Below, piece after piece: positions 10,432 through 20,949 of a stretch of DNA of 30,803 nt; the stretch's first letter is position 1; each line of letters starts with the position of its first letter. This DNA comes from Didymodactylos carnosus (taxonomy: Eukaryota; Rotifera; Eurotatoria; Philodinida; Philodinidae), in assembly GCA_905250885.1 (NCBI GenBank), contig CAJNOQ010001512.1:1-30803 (forward strand), in the 5' to 3' direction. The notes beneath the pieces were generated by a model. That model made no database searches. It saw nothing but the letters and a program-made list of their open reading frames with translations, and was not told the origin of the DNA. Position numbers and translations under genes: made by a program.

Positions 10432-12666
10432 TTCTAGATTGAACTCTAGGACTTGGTTTTCTGAGATTTGAGTTTTCCAGAGACCCTGATTTCAGGAGTT
10501 TTGATGGAGCCTTTGTATACACCACCTGAGATCGAAAATTCTTCCAGCTATTCAAATCTTTTTTCAAATTTATTCTAGCTATTATGATCATGCAATAATT
10601 GCAACTAGACGTATTTATACATCGCCGGGAGCCAAAGGGTTAAACCCGCTGGATCCGAAATTTTTTTTTAGTGAAGGCCTCTCTTTTATTTCTGCATTAG
10701 TAAATCTCTACACGTAGATGTTCTGCTTCTTCCACAATCTAGAAAGAGAAACGCACTCAAAGTGATGGTACTTTTAATAGCAGTAAAAATTAAAATTAAT
10801 GAAATTTTTTTTTCTATAACATTATCTCGTTATTATTTTTGTCTTTTGAATAAAAAAAATAATGTAACCTTTGAAGAAACCCGATCCCGTTCCGATGAAG
10901 TTCAGTGAACTCAAACCTATCCCGATTCCCAACCAACAATTGTGTGATAAACTAACAATTCAAGAAAAACAAAAATTGACGTTTTTGGAGTAAAGTAAAC
11001 GACATTAAAAAATTTTATATCTCTTGAAGAAAGAGCAGTTTTGAAAATAGTCTTGAATTGTAGAGGACATTTGGCCCTCTCATACACCAACCGATCTTTT
11101 TTGTTTCAAGAGGAGAGTATCCGTAATTATCATATGGACTTTTTCCCATATTTGTTCATTTTTTTCAATATTGCATTCCATCATTTCCGGACATCAGCAG
11201 GCACCAAGAGCCTGCCATCTATTTTTAATTGTTTTGAAAATTTACGGTAAGGACATATAGAAGCAACTAGACTCTATGACGTAGATGACATTATAGAACG
11301 GTTCATTCGCTCAACCTAGTCGTCTATCACATTGAGCAGTTTTCAACGTTCTGTTATCAAATAATTATGTTTATTTATATTTGTTATCGAAATATACACG
11401 AACTATAGAATAGACTTGACACCGAAAAATGTATTCTCATTCCTTTGATGTATTCTTATTATACATAGAGTCAAAATATCACTCTCATTAATCTTCGGCA
11501 CGATACAAGATTTTGACGAGTCTTTCGTGTCAATAACATCGAAGACATCCTAAACTGAATAGGAGTCTACTAAATCCTTAATAAAGAGGAAAAAATCAAG
11601 GAAGCTCAATAAATGTCGCTTTGCATGCCCAACATAAATTTTTGATTGACCATAACCATTCTTCAAATCATTACTATAATACGAATGTTTGTAAATATTT
11701 GTATTTGCTTTTTGATAAACGTTTATAGCTGGCATCCAAGTTCAAAATTCTTTAAAATTTTTACAGCTTTTCATACATCCTAGGTATGTACCCGTTATTT
11801 CTGACTGTTTTTTTTTGGAACATCGGGAAAATTGTTGTAACACGGTTACTACGAATTGCTTCGACTTGCAAAACGCCTTGTTTTGTAGAGAAATGTTTGG
11901 ATATATCTCTATTTTAAGAGAGAAGTTCACGAACAGTTATGATTAAGATTAAACTTCTTTTTTTTTAAATGACTTATCTCCATTTAGGCCAAAATCTTTT
12001 GCAATTGTGTCGTTCAAATCTAATAAGAAGAATAACAAGATACTGCATTACGATATTTAGCAAATCTTTGATACAATCTAGTAGCAAATATATAGCCGAA
12101 ACACAGCTTGGACACATTAACATGTCACCGGATTGTACGACTCTTTGCTATAGTTGTTCTGGAATAATATGAACTCTTTTGAATGAAAATGTATTTTGAA
12201 ACAAAGAAAACCAATACAAAAAAAAAGAATGATGGTAGCACAATACACACGAAACAAAAACAAAAAAAAGGTTAAATGATGAAATCAAATCAATTTTCTC
12301 AGTTCTGATATTTCATCTGTCGTACATATCAGTCCAACGTTAGACTTTGTAGAACAAAATTGTTTTTATTAAACAAACAGAATAGAACAATACATATTTA
12401 TAGTAATGTGTGTGCATGAATATGTTTCAAAAGAAACAAGAAAAAGACCAAAATGAGGAATATGGAAATATTTACAACAACAAACAGATCATTGTTGAAT
12501 TTCATAAACAACAATGATATGAGAGACACTTAAAACATCTATTTCTTTTTCTGGTTGCCGACTAATCCCACACATCTCAAATTTGCAAAAAATAAAAATT
12601 ACTCATGGCATACATTAAAAAACAAAACAAAAAAAAGAAATAAACCAGAGTTAAAGTTGAAAATAT
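10432..12666. other. intergenic sequence downstream of acinus; no gene recognised
   Basis: Apart from the repeat arm at 11041-11083, this stretch holds only short open frames: 10358-10591 minus, 11550-11930 minus in two frames, and 11969-12172 plus. None resembles a family I know. The segment 10430-10680 is less AT-rich than its surroundings and may be a repeat remnant. A TTTATT at 12365-12370 (AATAAA on the minus strand), about 300 nt past the acinus stop codon, is a candidate polyadenylation signal. No tRNA or rRNA seen. Confidence 0.5.
11041..11083 (-). repeat. right arm of the 43-bp inverted repeat
   Basis: Reverse complement of 7094-7136 with a 20-bp identical core (AGGACATTTGGCCCTCTCAT on the plus strand). 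Beyond the core the outer flanks diverge quickly, although both retain a TTTGTTTCA-like block 20-45 bp outside. Confidence 0.7.
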
Positions 12667-15600
12667 TCAATGTCGTTTATTTTCTCTCTTAGATGATGGT
12701 GGACTAGGAGATAAACGTTTTCGTTTATCGCGATTTGATGTCGATTGTTCGGTAGTATTATTATTTATGACAGGTGAAATTGAACGATGATGTTGACGAC
12801 TACCCGTTTTTTCATCCGTTTGACGAGAATGGGTTGAATATTTTGTCGAGTCATTGTTGGAACGAGATGATTTTCCTACTTGATGCTAAAAACAAATAAT
12901 TGATTATTATATAGGTGATTCATCTTCATCTAGGTGATTCATTGATTCATCCAATAATGTGGTATCTGAAGTATTTCGAAGATGCACCAAAAATAAAAGC
13001 CTGTATATTCCTTACCGTTTCTATTTGACGAGATCCTTGCGCATCATCATGTTTTTTTCTCTCATCTGCTTTGTCTTTTTTCTTTTGTTCGTCCACACGA
13101 ATTTTTTCCAATGCCTATTAATCAGAAATAATAGTTGTGAATGTAAATATTGAACTAGAATTCAAACCGTTAAATTCTGTATAGCTTACCTGTTCATCAG
13201 TTAATGGTAACCAATAAACAGCTGGTTTACTTTTCGTTTTACGAAAATAATCATCAAGTACTTTAGCTGGCGCTTCACCAGGTGGCTGTGTCGTTGCTAA
13301 AAAAATGGAAAATATGTAAGCTAGTTGATATTAATATCAAAACGATAAGACGGTATTAACGCATTATAAAAATAATGAAGTTAAACATTTTTAACAAAAA
13401 ATGTTTTTTCATTTACTGATATAACGTTCAATGCCATTTTGCGAAGGCAAAGCTTTTAAACTTGGACAGTCATATTCTAAATTGTATATTAAACGTAAAG
13501 AGCAGGAGCTTGAGTATAAACTGTACTGATTTTCTAGAAAATATATAGCAAAAGTTGGTTGACTTACGCTCATTCGATTCGGTGTGAAGTTGTGTTGATG
13601 GACTTCTAGTTGATGACATAGGTGGTGAGGATGGAGAACGTGGCTGTAATTTATGTAAATCCCATTCTCTTACATTGTTTTGATCAGATGAACGTGCATT
13701 TTTAGTCATACGATCATTTTTATCAACGGTTGGACTTGACGGTGATGTTCTATCCTGTCTATGGCGATCATTTGCATTTGATGTAGATGGTTCAGATTTA
13801 CTGGTACCTTTTAGATTACGATCTTGTTTAGTTATTGTTTTTGTTATTGGCTTCTCTTGAACGAGACGTGTGTTTAGCGGTATTGTTGGGATCGAATCTT
13901 TCACTAGAAAAATAATTATTGATAATTATTCTCAAAGAGAAATAGATAAGACTATATGTTGAAATAGCGAGATTCATGTCTTTTTCGAGAAAATATTTAG
14001 TATCTCAGCTCTTCTACCACTAGAACCCCAGCGAGTCTAGGTTTTTTTAAATCTGTACTCAGCCAGACTCGAACCAGCGATGATCAAACCCCGGTCGTAC
14101 CCGTATTTTTAAAATTTTCATATTTACGAGTGTAGGCACAGACCAACAAGAAATTTTTAAAATTCAGACCTGTACGGAGCTAAAATAATTTTGCAGCCCT
14201 GGGTACCACTCTAATTTCTATTTTTGGATAGGGCCAAATACGTAAGCTGTTTAATTTTCATATAATCAAGATGTTAAACAACATAACTATTGTATCTTAA
14301 TATTAAGTACTTGGAATACAACTTTTTACAGCTAATAGCTGATCTTTTCCCAAAGTGATGAGGACTAACCGAAAAAACTGTACTGTACGTCACCACGTAT
14401 TGATTTATTATACCAGCGGGTAGGTGATCCGAGGTACTGAGACATAATTTACCTGCTCAAGCTTCTTTCTGTGACTTGACGGTGCCCAGGTTCGAATACA
14501 GTACCTTTGAAACTGTAAGACTCACTATCTTCACCAAGCCTTGTTGATAAACGTGCATGTTCATACAAAACTTACATGCATTTTGTTACATTAGCTCATA
14601 CAAACGTATTATATTTTTCTAATACTCAAAACTTTAATGGATCGCAGTTTATAGTATCTCTTCTCCTCGTAACAATTTGAGTTTGTCAAAAAAACGGACA
14701 TAAAGACTGAGAAGAAAAAAGGAAAGATTTTGCACTAGACAACATAAGCACTAACAGTTACAAGCAGGCTGATCCAGACTAGCGACATACTTGGCGGCAT
14801 TTGATCTGGTGGTGCATCATGCGTTTTGCTAAATTCGAGCTAAAAGAAGAAAGAATGATTTGTAGTAGTGTAAAACATCAATTCAAAAATTTTAATCTAC
14901 CTCTTCTGCTTTTGCAAATCTCACAATCATAGTTTTTGGATTTGACGACGGCCAACGGCATCCATCCAACGACTCACGAGCACTTTGTGCCTCTTCAAGT
15001 GTATCATACTGAATATAGGAAAATAGTCAAAAATATTCAAGTATCATTACTGATGAGCGTGTACATACTGTCACAAAACATTGACTTTTAATTTTATCAA
15101 CCCAAAAATCACCATCCATTAAAGTTCCATAACGACTAAGCAATTCTTTTAATTGAGGAACAGTAAAGGGTCGCGTAAGTCCACGAATGTACAAAATTTT
15201 TGTCGCCGGTTGATTTGAGGGTGTCACATCCTTCATACGCATTGGTTCATCCATCATTAATGCTTAAAGTAAGATGAATAGGTGCATCAAGTGGTAACCT
15301 CGAATATGAGCAAAAATAATTTGAGCAAAGCGACTTTTAGCAAAAGAAAATGAGCAAAAAGTTAGTTAAGCAACAGGAGTTTGAGCAAATGGAAGATGAG
15401 AAAATCTGTTTTGAGCAACTAGAGGATAAGCAAAATTGCTTTCAGCAAATGTTTATTTTAAGCAAAAATATGAGCAAAAATGCAAAGTACATTGGAAGAA
15501 CAAAAAAGTAAAAACAGAAAGGACAATTTTCAAATTGTTGTGTATCATCCATTCTTTGATTTACTAAGGGCGAATGATATAGCTAGTAGAGATCTGCACG

Positions 15601-18600
15601 GGAACGGGAATTCCGGTGGCCACGGGCAGGCTCGATAAAGACACGGACGGACACGAGCAAACTTGAAAGACACATGGACGGGCAACTGCTTCCCTTCGAC
15701 GGGTACGGGCTTCTCAAAAAGATATTTTAAATTTTTTGTGAATGAAATATAGACAGTTAGAAACATGTCACAGCAAGGACAACATAATATACACGCGTGG
15801 ACGAGAAAACGTTTTTCGTATACGGACTATTCATATACGAAAAAAATTCACGGACAGGCACAGACAAGCAACCCTCAGTAGGATTATGCGCACGAGCGGA
15901 CACGAGCAAAAAAATCTCACTCGTGCAGATCTCTATTAGCTAGCAAAAAATCCATTTCAACTTTTTAAATTGATTTAATTTCAACTCATTAATGATTTCA
16001 TATCAACTACTAGGACGATTGAGTTTCTAGTTTTGTTTCAGCATCGTTTTCTTCCTTAAAATGATGACGCATCGAGCAATACTTATTAACTACTGGGGAA
16101 AATGGCTACAGTTCTATTATAAAAATGATACGCATATAATCTGTTATTCACTTTTTTGCTCATCTTCCATTTGCTCATCAGTTTTTTGCTAAAGGTAATT
16201 TTGCTCAAACTCCTGTTGCTTAACTAACTTTTTGCTCAAATTGCTTTTGTTCATTTTCTTCTGCTAAAAATCGTTTTGCTCGAATCTCTTTTGCTCATAT
16301 TCGAGGTATTTCATCAAGTATGTTTTTTTTTTTTATCAGAGTGGGCTATTGTAAAATATTGCATTAGAAAAAGTACAAACCATTTGTTTTTCCATCCAAT
16401 AATGGTTTCGATTCATGGGATAATATTCTTGCTGGTGGCTGAATAGCGTTGTATCTCTTTTTCTCATTCGATGAATCATCGTTTAGCAGTGATGATGTAT
16501 CAGCCTAAATTATAGTTCCAATGATTTATAAATATTTAGTGTAAGATGAAAACCTCCTTACGTTAATATCAATGATAACCGTTCGTCGTGGATCATTCGA
16601 ACGTTTTTGTTTCAATGTTGTTTCTGCATTCAGACCATTTTCAATATGTTTTTCTAATTCTCCAATTGTCATTGTTTCTCCTGTTTCACCAATATTTGTT
16701 TCCAATTCTCGTTCATTGATAGGAATCGGTGAACCACCGCGATCCGATCCACCATCCGTACTACTTCTTTCACCCTGTTAAAAATAAAATTTGAATACAG
16801 ACAAATTTAGCAAACAGTTTCAACATACATCTTCACGATCAATTGCTTCTAAATCAGCATCTAATACTTCAGCTGGACCTAAACCAATATCTGGAATAAG
16901 AGTCTAAACATAAAAAAGTAATATTGTATTACTTACTACTTAGAGTGAACGATATATCAACGTACCTTTAAAACATCGCTTGACAAATTTAAACAACGAT
17001 TATTATTTGATTTATGTAAACCTTTAATTAATGCCGATGTTTGTGATCGATGTTGTTTTGATTCTGAGCGCTGTTGTGTTGTGTGATGTTTTTGTTCGTC
17101 ATCTTTGACATTTGATGAAGAACGCTCTTAAAAAAGAAGGGCAGACAACAAGTATTGCTTTAATTGGAACAAGTGTAATCAATATCCATAAAAATGTTCT
17201 TAGAAAGAGAATTTTATTTAAACGTTTTCATTTGAATATCATTTTTAGAATAATTTCATAGTGATGGATATATTTCTCTAGATCAATATGGATAAATATG
17301 ACAATAAAGAAATAATAAATATAAATTGTAGCAAAAAGATTCGAAAATATTTAATGTCACCCATCAGAGGACGGATCTGTATGCTGCCATACATAGAAAG
17401 TTGAAGAACAGATCGAAAGTAAGATATAATTTACATTTTGAATCACTTTTTGTGAAGTATACCTTTGAATGGTGTGAAATTTTGCTTCAGAACTAGACCA
17501 AAGCTTATGAATAACTGAGTACGGAGTGATGATAACGACACTCTTTAGAAAAAAATAATTTTAACTAAAACTGACTATTTCTGATTATTAAATATGCTAC
17601 TTACTTTTTCCTTCCACTATATTGTTTGTAGATTTTTCATTAATATCATCATTTTGACTTGTGGACAAGTCATTCTTAAGATAAGAGAACAAATGATGAT
17701 TAAAACTATTTTGAAACGAGAAAACAAGTAGTCATCAAGAGAGACAAGTAACAAACCATGAAAAAAGGATCGTAATTAGAAGACTCAACGGAGAATTTTC
17801 TTGTAGTGTTTTTATTTCATCCTGTTAGTTTTAGATTTTTAGCATTATCGTTCTTTCCGTTGTATATGTAAACACGTTCGTCACTTATCAAAAACAATAG
17901 CAACTGATTCAATCAACTTATGTTTTAAAAAGTTGTTTAGATTTTCCACAAAAGACAAATTTTAAAAATCATTTTCGAAGGTAGGTTTTTTCAAGTATCT
18001 TTAGAGCACAACTGAATCTCCAAAATTCAGACAGCAAATCGGATTTACAAGAAGCATCAGGATCGCTTTTCGATAACTTCCGTCTATCAAAAAGTAGAAA
18101 ATACTATGAAAAAGCTAAATCAGCTGAATACAATCCGCTTAAAAGCTATCTAACTCCGTATTGAAACATTCATAATCCACTACAAATAACTCAAAAATTT
18201 GATGAGCTGGTCAGTTATACATGCTGAATATGATTTTAAAATTAACTTGGGCAAAACAGTTATTTTGATGAATAAACTTTACTGGAAAACCAAGTTTTTG
18301 AAATTTTTCAAACGTTAAGGTAAGCAAAAGCTTTTCTTTTGGGAAAAGATGCAGTCAAGTCTTCTGTTACGATTAATAAAACACCGAACTTAACTGTCCT
18401 CGATAAATAATTATTCAAAGAATGATAACGATCATTCTTTTATTGGACAAATAGTAGTACTATATAAGAACAACAAAGACCGGATATCCATCATAAAACT
18501 CCGGTTCAAACAAAAAAATAAAAAAATTACCTCTTTTTGTCCAACTAATTCACTGATTTCTTCAGGAAATAATGTCACTTGTTGGTCTTGAATTTCATCC

Positions 18601-20414
18601 GACTTTGAAGCTTTTTCATTTAGTACACTAACTGCATTATTATCGCTAGAATTAAAATATAAAATTTCAGTTATGATAGATAACCATACAAGAGAAGGAA
18701 AGCGTAGCTAGTGAACAGTCTACTACTAATAATCCAATCAACTTAGCTTTGTTTCATCTGCTATTCAGCAATAGCAATAAATCTAACTTACTCATTCTAA
18801 TTAAATACTAAAGTGATACACGTTTGTTGAGTATGAAATTTTTAAGAGTAGAGAGTAAAATTCACCTCATCAAAGATCAAAAATTAACTGAGTATTTTTC
18901 ACTTTAACAGGGAGAAAGATACCAGTCGCCTATCAATTATCCAGCCTATGAGACTGTGTTCGATCTGAATTATTGCATAGAAATGATATCTCCAAAGCGT
19001 ACATTTGCTATCGAGTAATTTTTTAACGATTGTATCGTAATGACTCAGTCTGATACAAACCTTTTATTTATTGTTATGGTTGAATTGCCATTAATATTTT
19101 CTTCTACCTTTCGTTCTTTAACAACGTTTTCTGATTGTTGTTGATGTTGTAGTTGGTTTAACTCTGACGGTGAAGATGAATCCCTCAATGTTGCTTTAGG
19201 TGATTTTGAACGACGAAGATCTTTTCGTTCATCGGATAATGGCATTTCATTAATGACTGATTCAGATGTAACGGGGCTATTTTCAGATGTACGCTTACGC
19301 TTTTGAAAAGAGGCAGACGGTGAGCGAGATCTATCATCATCAGTTTTTGTCAAATCCTCACTATAGTCTATTTCATCTGGAGCTAATTCAATAACCGGTA
19401 AATTTGTTATCTCATTTTCCTCATGTTGTTTCTCTTCTTGACCTGTAATGCGTTGGTCAATGTTTACTTCTTCAATATTATAACTGACATTTGTTGATGT
19501 TCGTAGCTGCTGTTCATCTGGTACGTTTGTTGGTTCTTCGATCTGTGGTAATTCACTTATAGGTTCTTCTTCTTCTCCTTTCTCTATTGTGGGTGCAGGT
19601 TTCTCTTCTTCGAAATGAACGACTGATGAATCAATAGAGCGCTTTTTTTCTCTTGTACGAGTGCGTTTTGTTTCAGGAGTATTCGCCATTAGGCCTGGTG
19701 TGGAACTTGGTCGTTTACGACGTGTATTATGACTCGCTGAGGAGGAAAGGTCAAGAGCATCATCTGAAGGTATCTGTTGTTGTTGATTGACTGATAAATT
19801 AAAGGTAGAATATTGAGGATTGACCTAATAAGCAAAAAACGGCTCATAAAATAATTCACATTCACATTCACCAAAATAAAAATAAATTTTTTCGTAATAT
19901 TTAGTGATTAAAATGAATACTAGTCCTTTAAACTCATGAAAACGATTCTATTCTATAAAGATCCCCTTCTCTTCTTACTTAGAAGCTAGAAAGGGTAGGA
20001 AAATAATAGATTAACAGTAAGCAGATAACAAAATAATAGTATCATACGTACTGGATCATGTATTAGTAAATTCGAATACGGATTTTGATCTGTATGTGGT
20101 TGACGGTTTTGTAATTGTGGACTTTGTGCAGTTGGTGTCATAAATGAAGATGTATTTAATTCTGATGTGTCGTTGTGTGATATAAGATCATCACTACTCC
20201 TTTCCATTGGTGAATAATTGATTGTCGCTGTTTTTGACGCTGTAGCAAGCACTTGCTGATCAAATTCTTTTTGCATAGCCGTACGCAATTTTGCCAACAG
20301 ATCTTTTTTATTTCCCGTTGTACTACAACCACGGCGTTTCAATTCCACACGTAATTCAGCGTTTGTCATTGATTCAATACGACTTAATTGATTTGTTAAT
20401 TGTGCTTCGGCCAT
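12667..20414 (-). CDS. ACIN1: acinus homologue, splicing/EJC-associated ASAP-complex scaffold (16 exons)
   Basis: Minus-strand exons in coding order: 20414-20052, 19824-19061, 18645-18531, 17674-17605, 17126-16966, 16903-16829, 16774-16562, 16504-16381, 15262-15069, 15008-14901, 14839-14791, 13903-13568, 13476-13417, 13296-13190, 13114-13016, 12885-12667. All junctions are GT..AG and in frame, giving about 1018 aa (human acinus is longer, about 1340). Residues ~13-45 are a SAP DNA/RNA-binding helix pair ([14 protein letters not shown]). A long disordered Ser/Glu/Lys-rich part follows, with an RRKR signal near residue 156. Residues ~650-729 are the RRM ([33 protein letters not shown]). Residues ~887-913 are the RSB motif ([19 protein letters not shown]), which in acinus binds RNPS1 and SAP18. 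A charged helix and a [14 protein letters not shown] tail follow. The family works in the nucleus in splicing and exon-junction complexes. The start is the ATG after an in-frame UTR. Confidence 0.93.
13190..13296 (-). other. ACIN1: acinus exon 14, RNPS1/SAP18-binding (RSB) motif
   Basis: This exon encodes [14 protein letters not shown] followed by [11 protein letters not shown], nearly the same as the RSB motif of vertebrate and insect acinus, the segment that assembles the ASAP complex. Its conservation indicates the complex is retained in this organism (inference). Confidence 0.9.
13904..14790. other. long acinus intron 11 with SINE-like/repeat sequence
   Basis: At 887 bp this intron is about ten times the gene's usual intron, so it probably hosts inserted repeats. 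The plus strand at 14487-14500 reads CAGGTTCGAATAC, close to a pol III B box. On the minus strand, 14050-14080 has a GGTTCGAGTCTGG block and 13990-14030 an A-box-like TCTAGTGGTAGAAGAGC. None folds into a full tRNA by eye. tRNA-derived SINE fragments are possible; I cannot define termini. Confidence 0.35.
15069..15262 (-). other. ACIN1: acinus exon 9, first part of the RRM
   Basis: This exon encodes the start of the RRM: RNP2-like ILYIRG, the helix [11 protein letters not shown], and the block [13 protein letters not shown], which closely matches the acinus family version. The RRM finishes in the next exon (14901-15008: [24 protein letters not shown]). The W-P-x-SNP turn typical of acinus is present. 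Together they are the most diagnostic part of the gene. Confidence 0.9.
15293..16311. mobile_element. outer foldback element in acinus intron 8, with 8-bp flanking repeats
   Basis: A 1019-bp element lies in the 1118-bp intron 15263-16380. Exact 8-bp direct repeats CATCAAGT flank it at 15285-15292 and 16312-16319. Its ends are inverted (ACCTCGAATATGAGCAAAA at the left; its complement ends at 16306), with arms of about 160-180 bp. Each arm is an irregular array of about ten TGAGCAAAA-like motifs, such as GAGCAAAAAGTTAGTTAAGC shared by both arms. There is no coding capacity, so it is non-autonomous. The 8-bp duplication would suit hAT-type transposition (inference). Removing it leaves a roughly 91-bp intron, normal for this gene. 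Confidence 0.85.
15587..15935. mobile_element. inner hAT-like MITE nested in the outer element
   Basis: A 349-bp insertion with perfect 14-bp terminal inverted repeats, TAGAGATCTGCACG at 15587-15600 and its complement at 15922-15935. The 8-bp flanks are nearly identical: ATAGCTAG at 15579-15586 and TTAGCTAG at 15936-15943 (7 of 8). A YAGAGATCTGCACG-type terminus and 8-bp target duplication are characteristic of hAT superfamily elements. The interior is GC-richer and full of CACGGRC / ACGGGC motifs. No transposase, so non-autonomous. It inserted after the outer element, since the flanks lie within the outer element's interior. Confidence 0.85.
17675..18530. other. long acinus intron 3, nothing recognised
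   Basis: An 856-bp intron of AT-rich sequence with no open frame or clear terminal repeat. Two other long introns of the gene (17127-17604 and 18646-19060) are likewise without recognisable content. Their unusual length for this gene suggests old insertions, but I see no direct evidence. Confidence 0.4.
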
Positions 20415-20451
20415 TTTTCTAACAATTTTCAGACAAAAGAGAGAGAACAAT
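20415..20451 (-). promoter_or_regulatory. acinus 5' leader with a 3' splice acceptor
   Basis: On the minus strand a TTTTATTTTAG acceptor ends at 20452, 37 nt before the acinus ATG at 20414. It could be the acceptor of a 5'-UTR intron or a spliced-leader trans-splice site; both fit the sequence. No matching donor was identified upstream. The GTG at 20465-20463 lies upstream of the acceptor and is not a likely start. Confidence 0.45.
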
Positions 20452-20949
20452 CTAAAATAAAACACAATTCAATTAGAGAAAAACAAATGTCGTAAGTCCA
20501 CGGGAAACAGATCGAAGGTTATATCAGAATGAAATGAATAACTGTACGTGACTTCGACTTTCCTCAACTTATATTGCGACCATATGTCATTCTAACAATT
20601 TTAATAACTAGTGATTTAACACGAACAGCTCAAATTCTAGAATATTCAGCGAAACAATAGAATTACAGAAGAGCAAGTGAATAGCGTTTTAATTTTCTCT
20701 ATATTAAAAACACGTTAAAAAAAGAATAAATTACGATCTAAGATGAACACAAAAGTAGTGAAAAAGTATTCGTTATAAGCCATCGTAATAGAGAAAATAC
20801 CGATTTTTCATCCAAAATGAAAACAATTACAAAAACCTATCTTGACAAGTAATAACAAGTTCCTGTGGAAAAAAAGAACCTTGTATATAACAAACAAAAA
20901 CATTGGAAGTAACAAAAAAAATCGTGTATGAATAGCTAACACGAATGAC
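20452..20949. other. spacer between cytochrome b5 and acinus
   Basis: AT-rich sequence between the cytochrome b5 stop codon and the acinus leader. No open frame, repeat terminus or RNA gene seen. It should hold the cytochrome b5 3' UTR and the acinus promoter, but I cannot point to a canonical AATAAA on the minus strand. Confidence 0.4.

Noticed and set aside
13470..13567. Read-through of acinus exon 12 past 13568
   Set aside because: A consensus GTAAGT donor lies at 13567. Using it joins in frame to 13476-13417 and then to the RSB exon, whereas read-through stops and loses the RSB motif.
14460..14520. Intact tRNA gene around the GGTTCGAATAC word
   Set aside because: The bases around the loop do not form a T-arm stem, and no anticodon arm or acceptor pairing could be drawn on either strand.
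16572..16781. Plus-strand open frame of 69 codons
   Set aside because: Antisense to acinus exon 7; it has no independent support.
20415..20465. N-terminal extension of acinus from a GTG at 20465
   Set aside because: It crosses a good 3' splice acceptor (AG ending at 20452) and begins with a non-ATG codon. The ATG at 20414 directly precedes the SAP domain.
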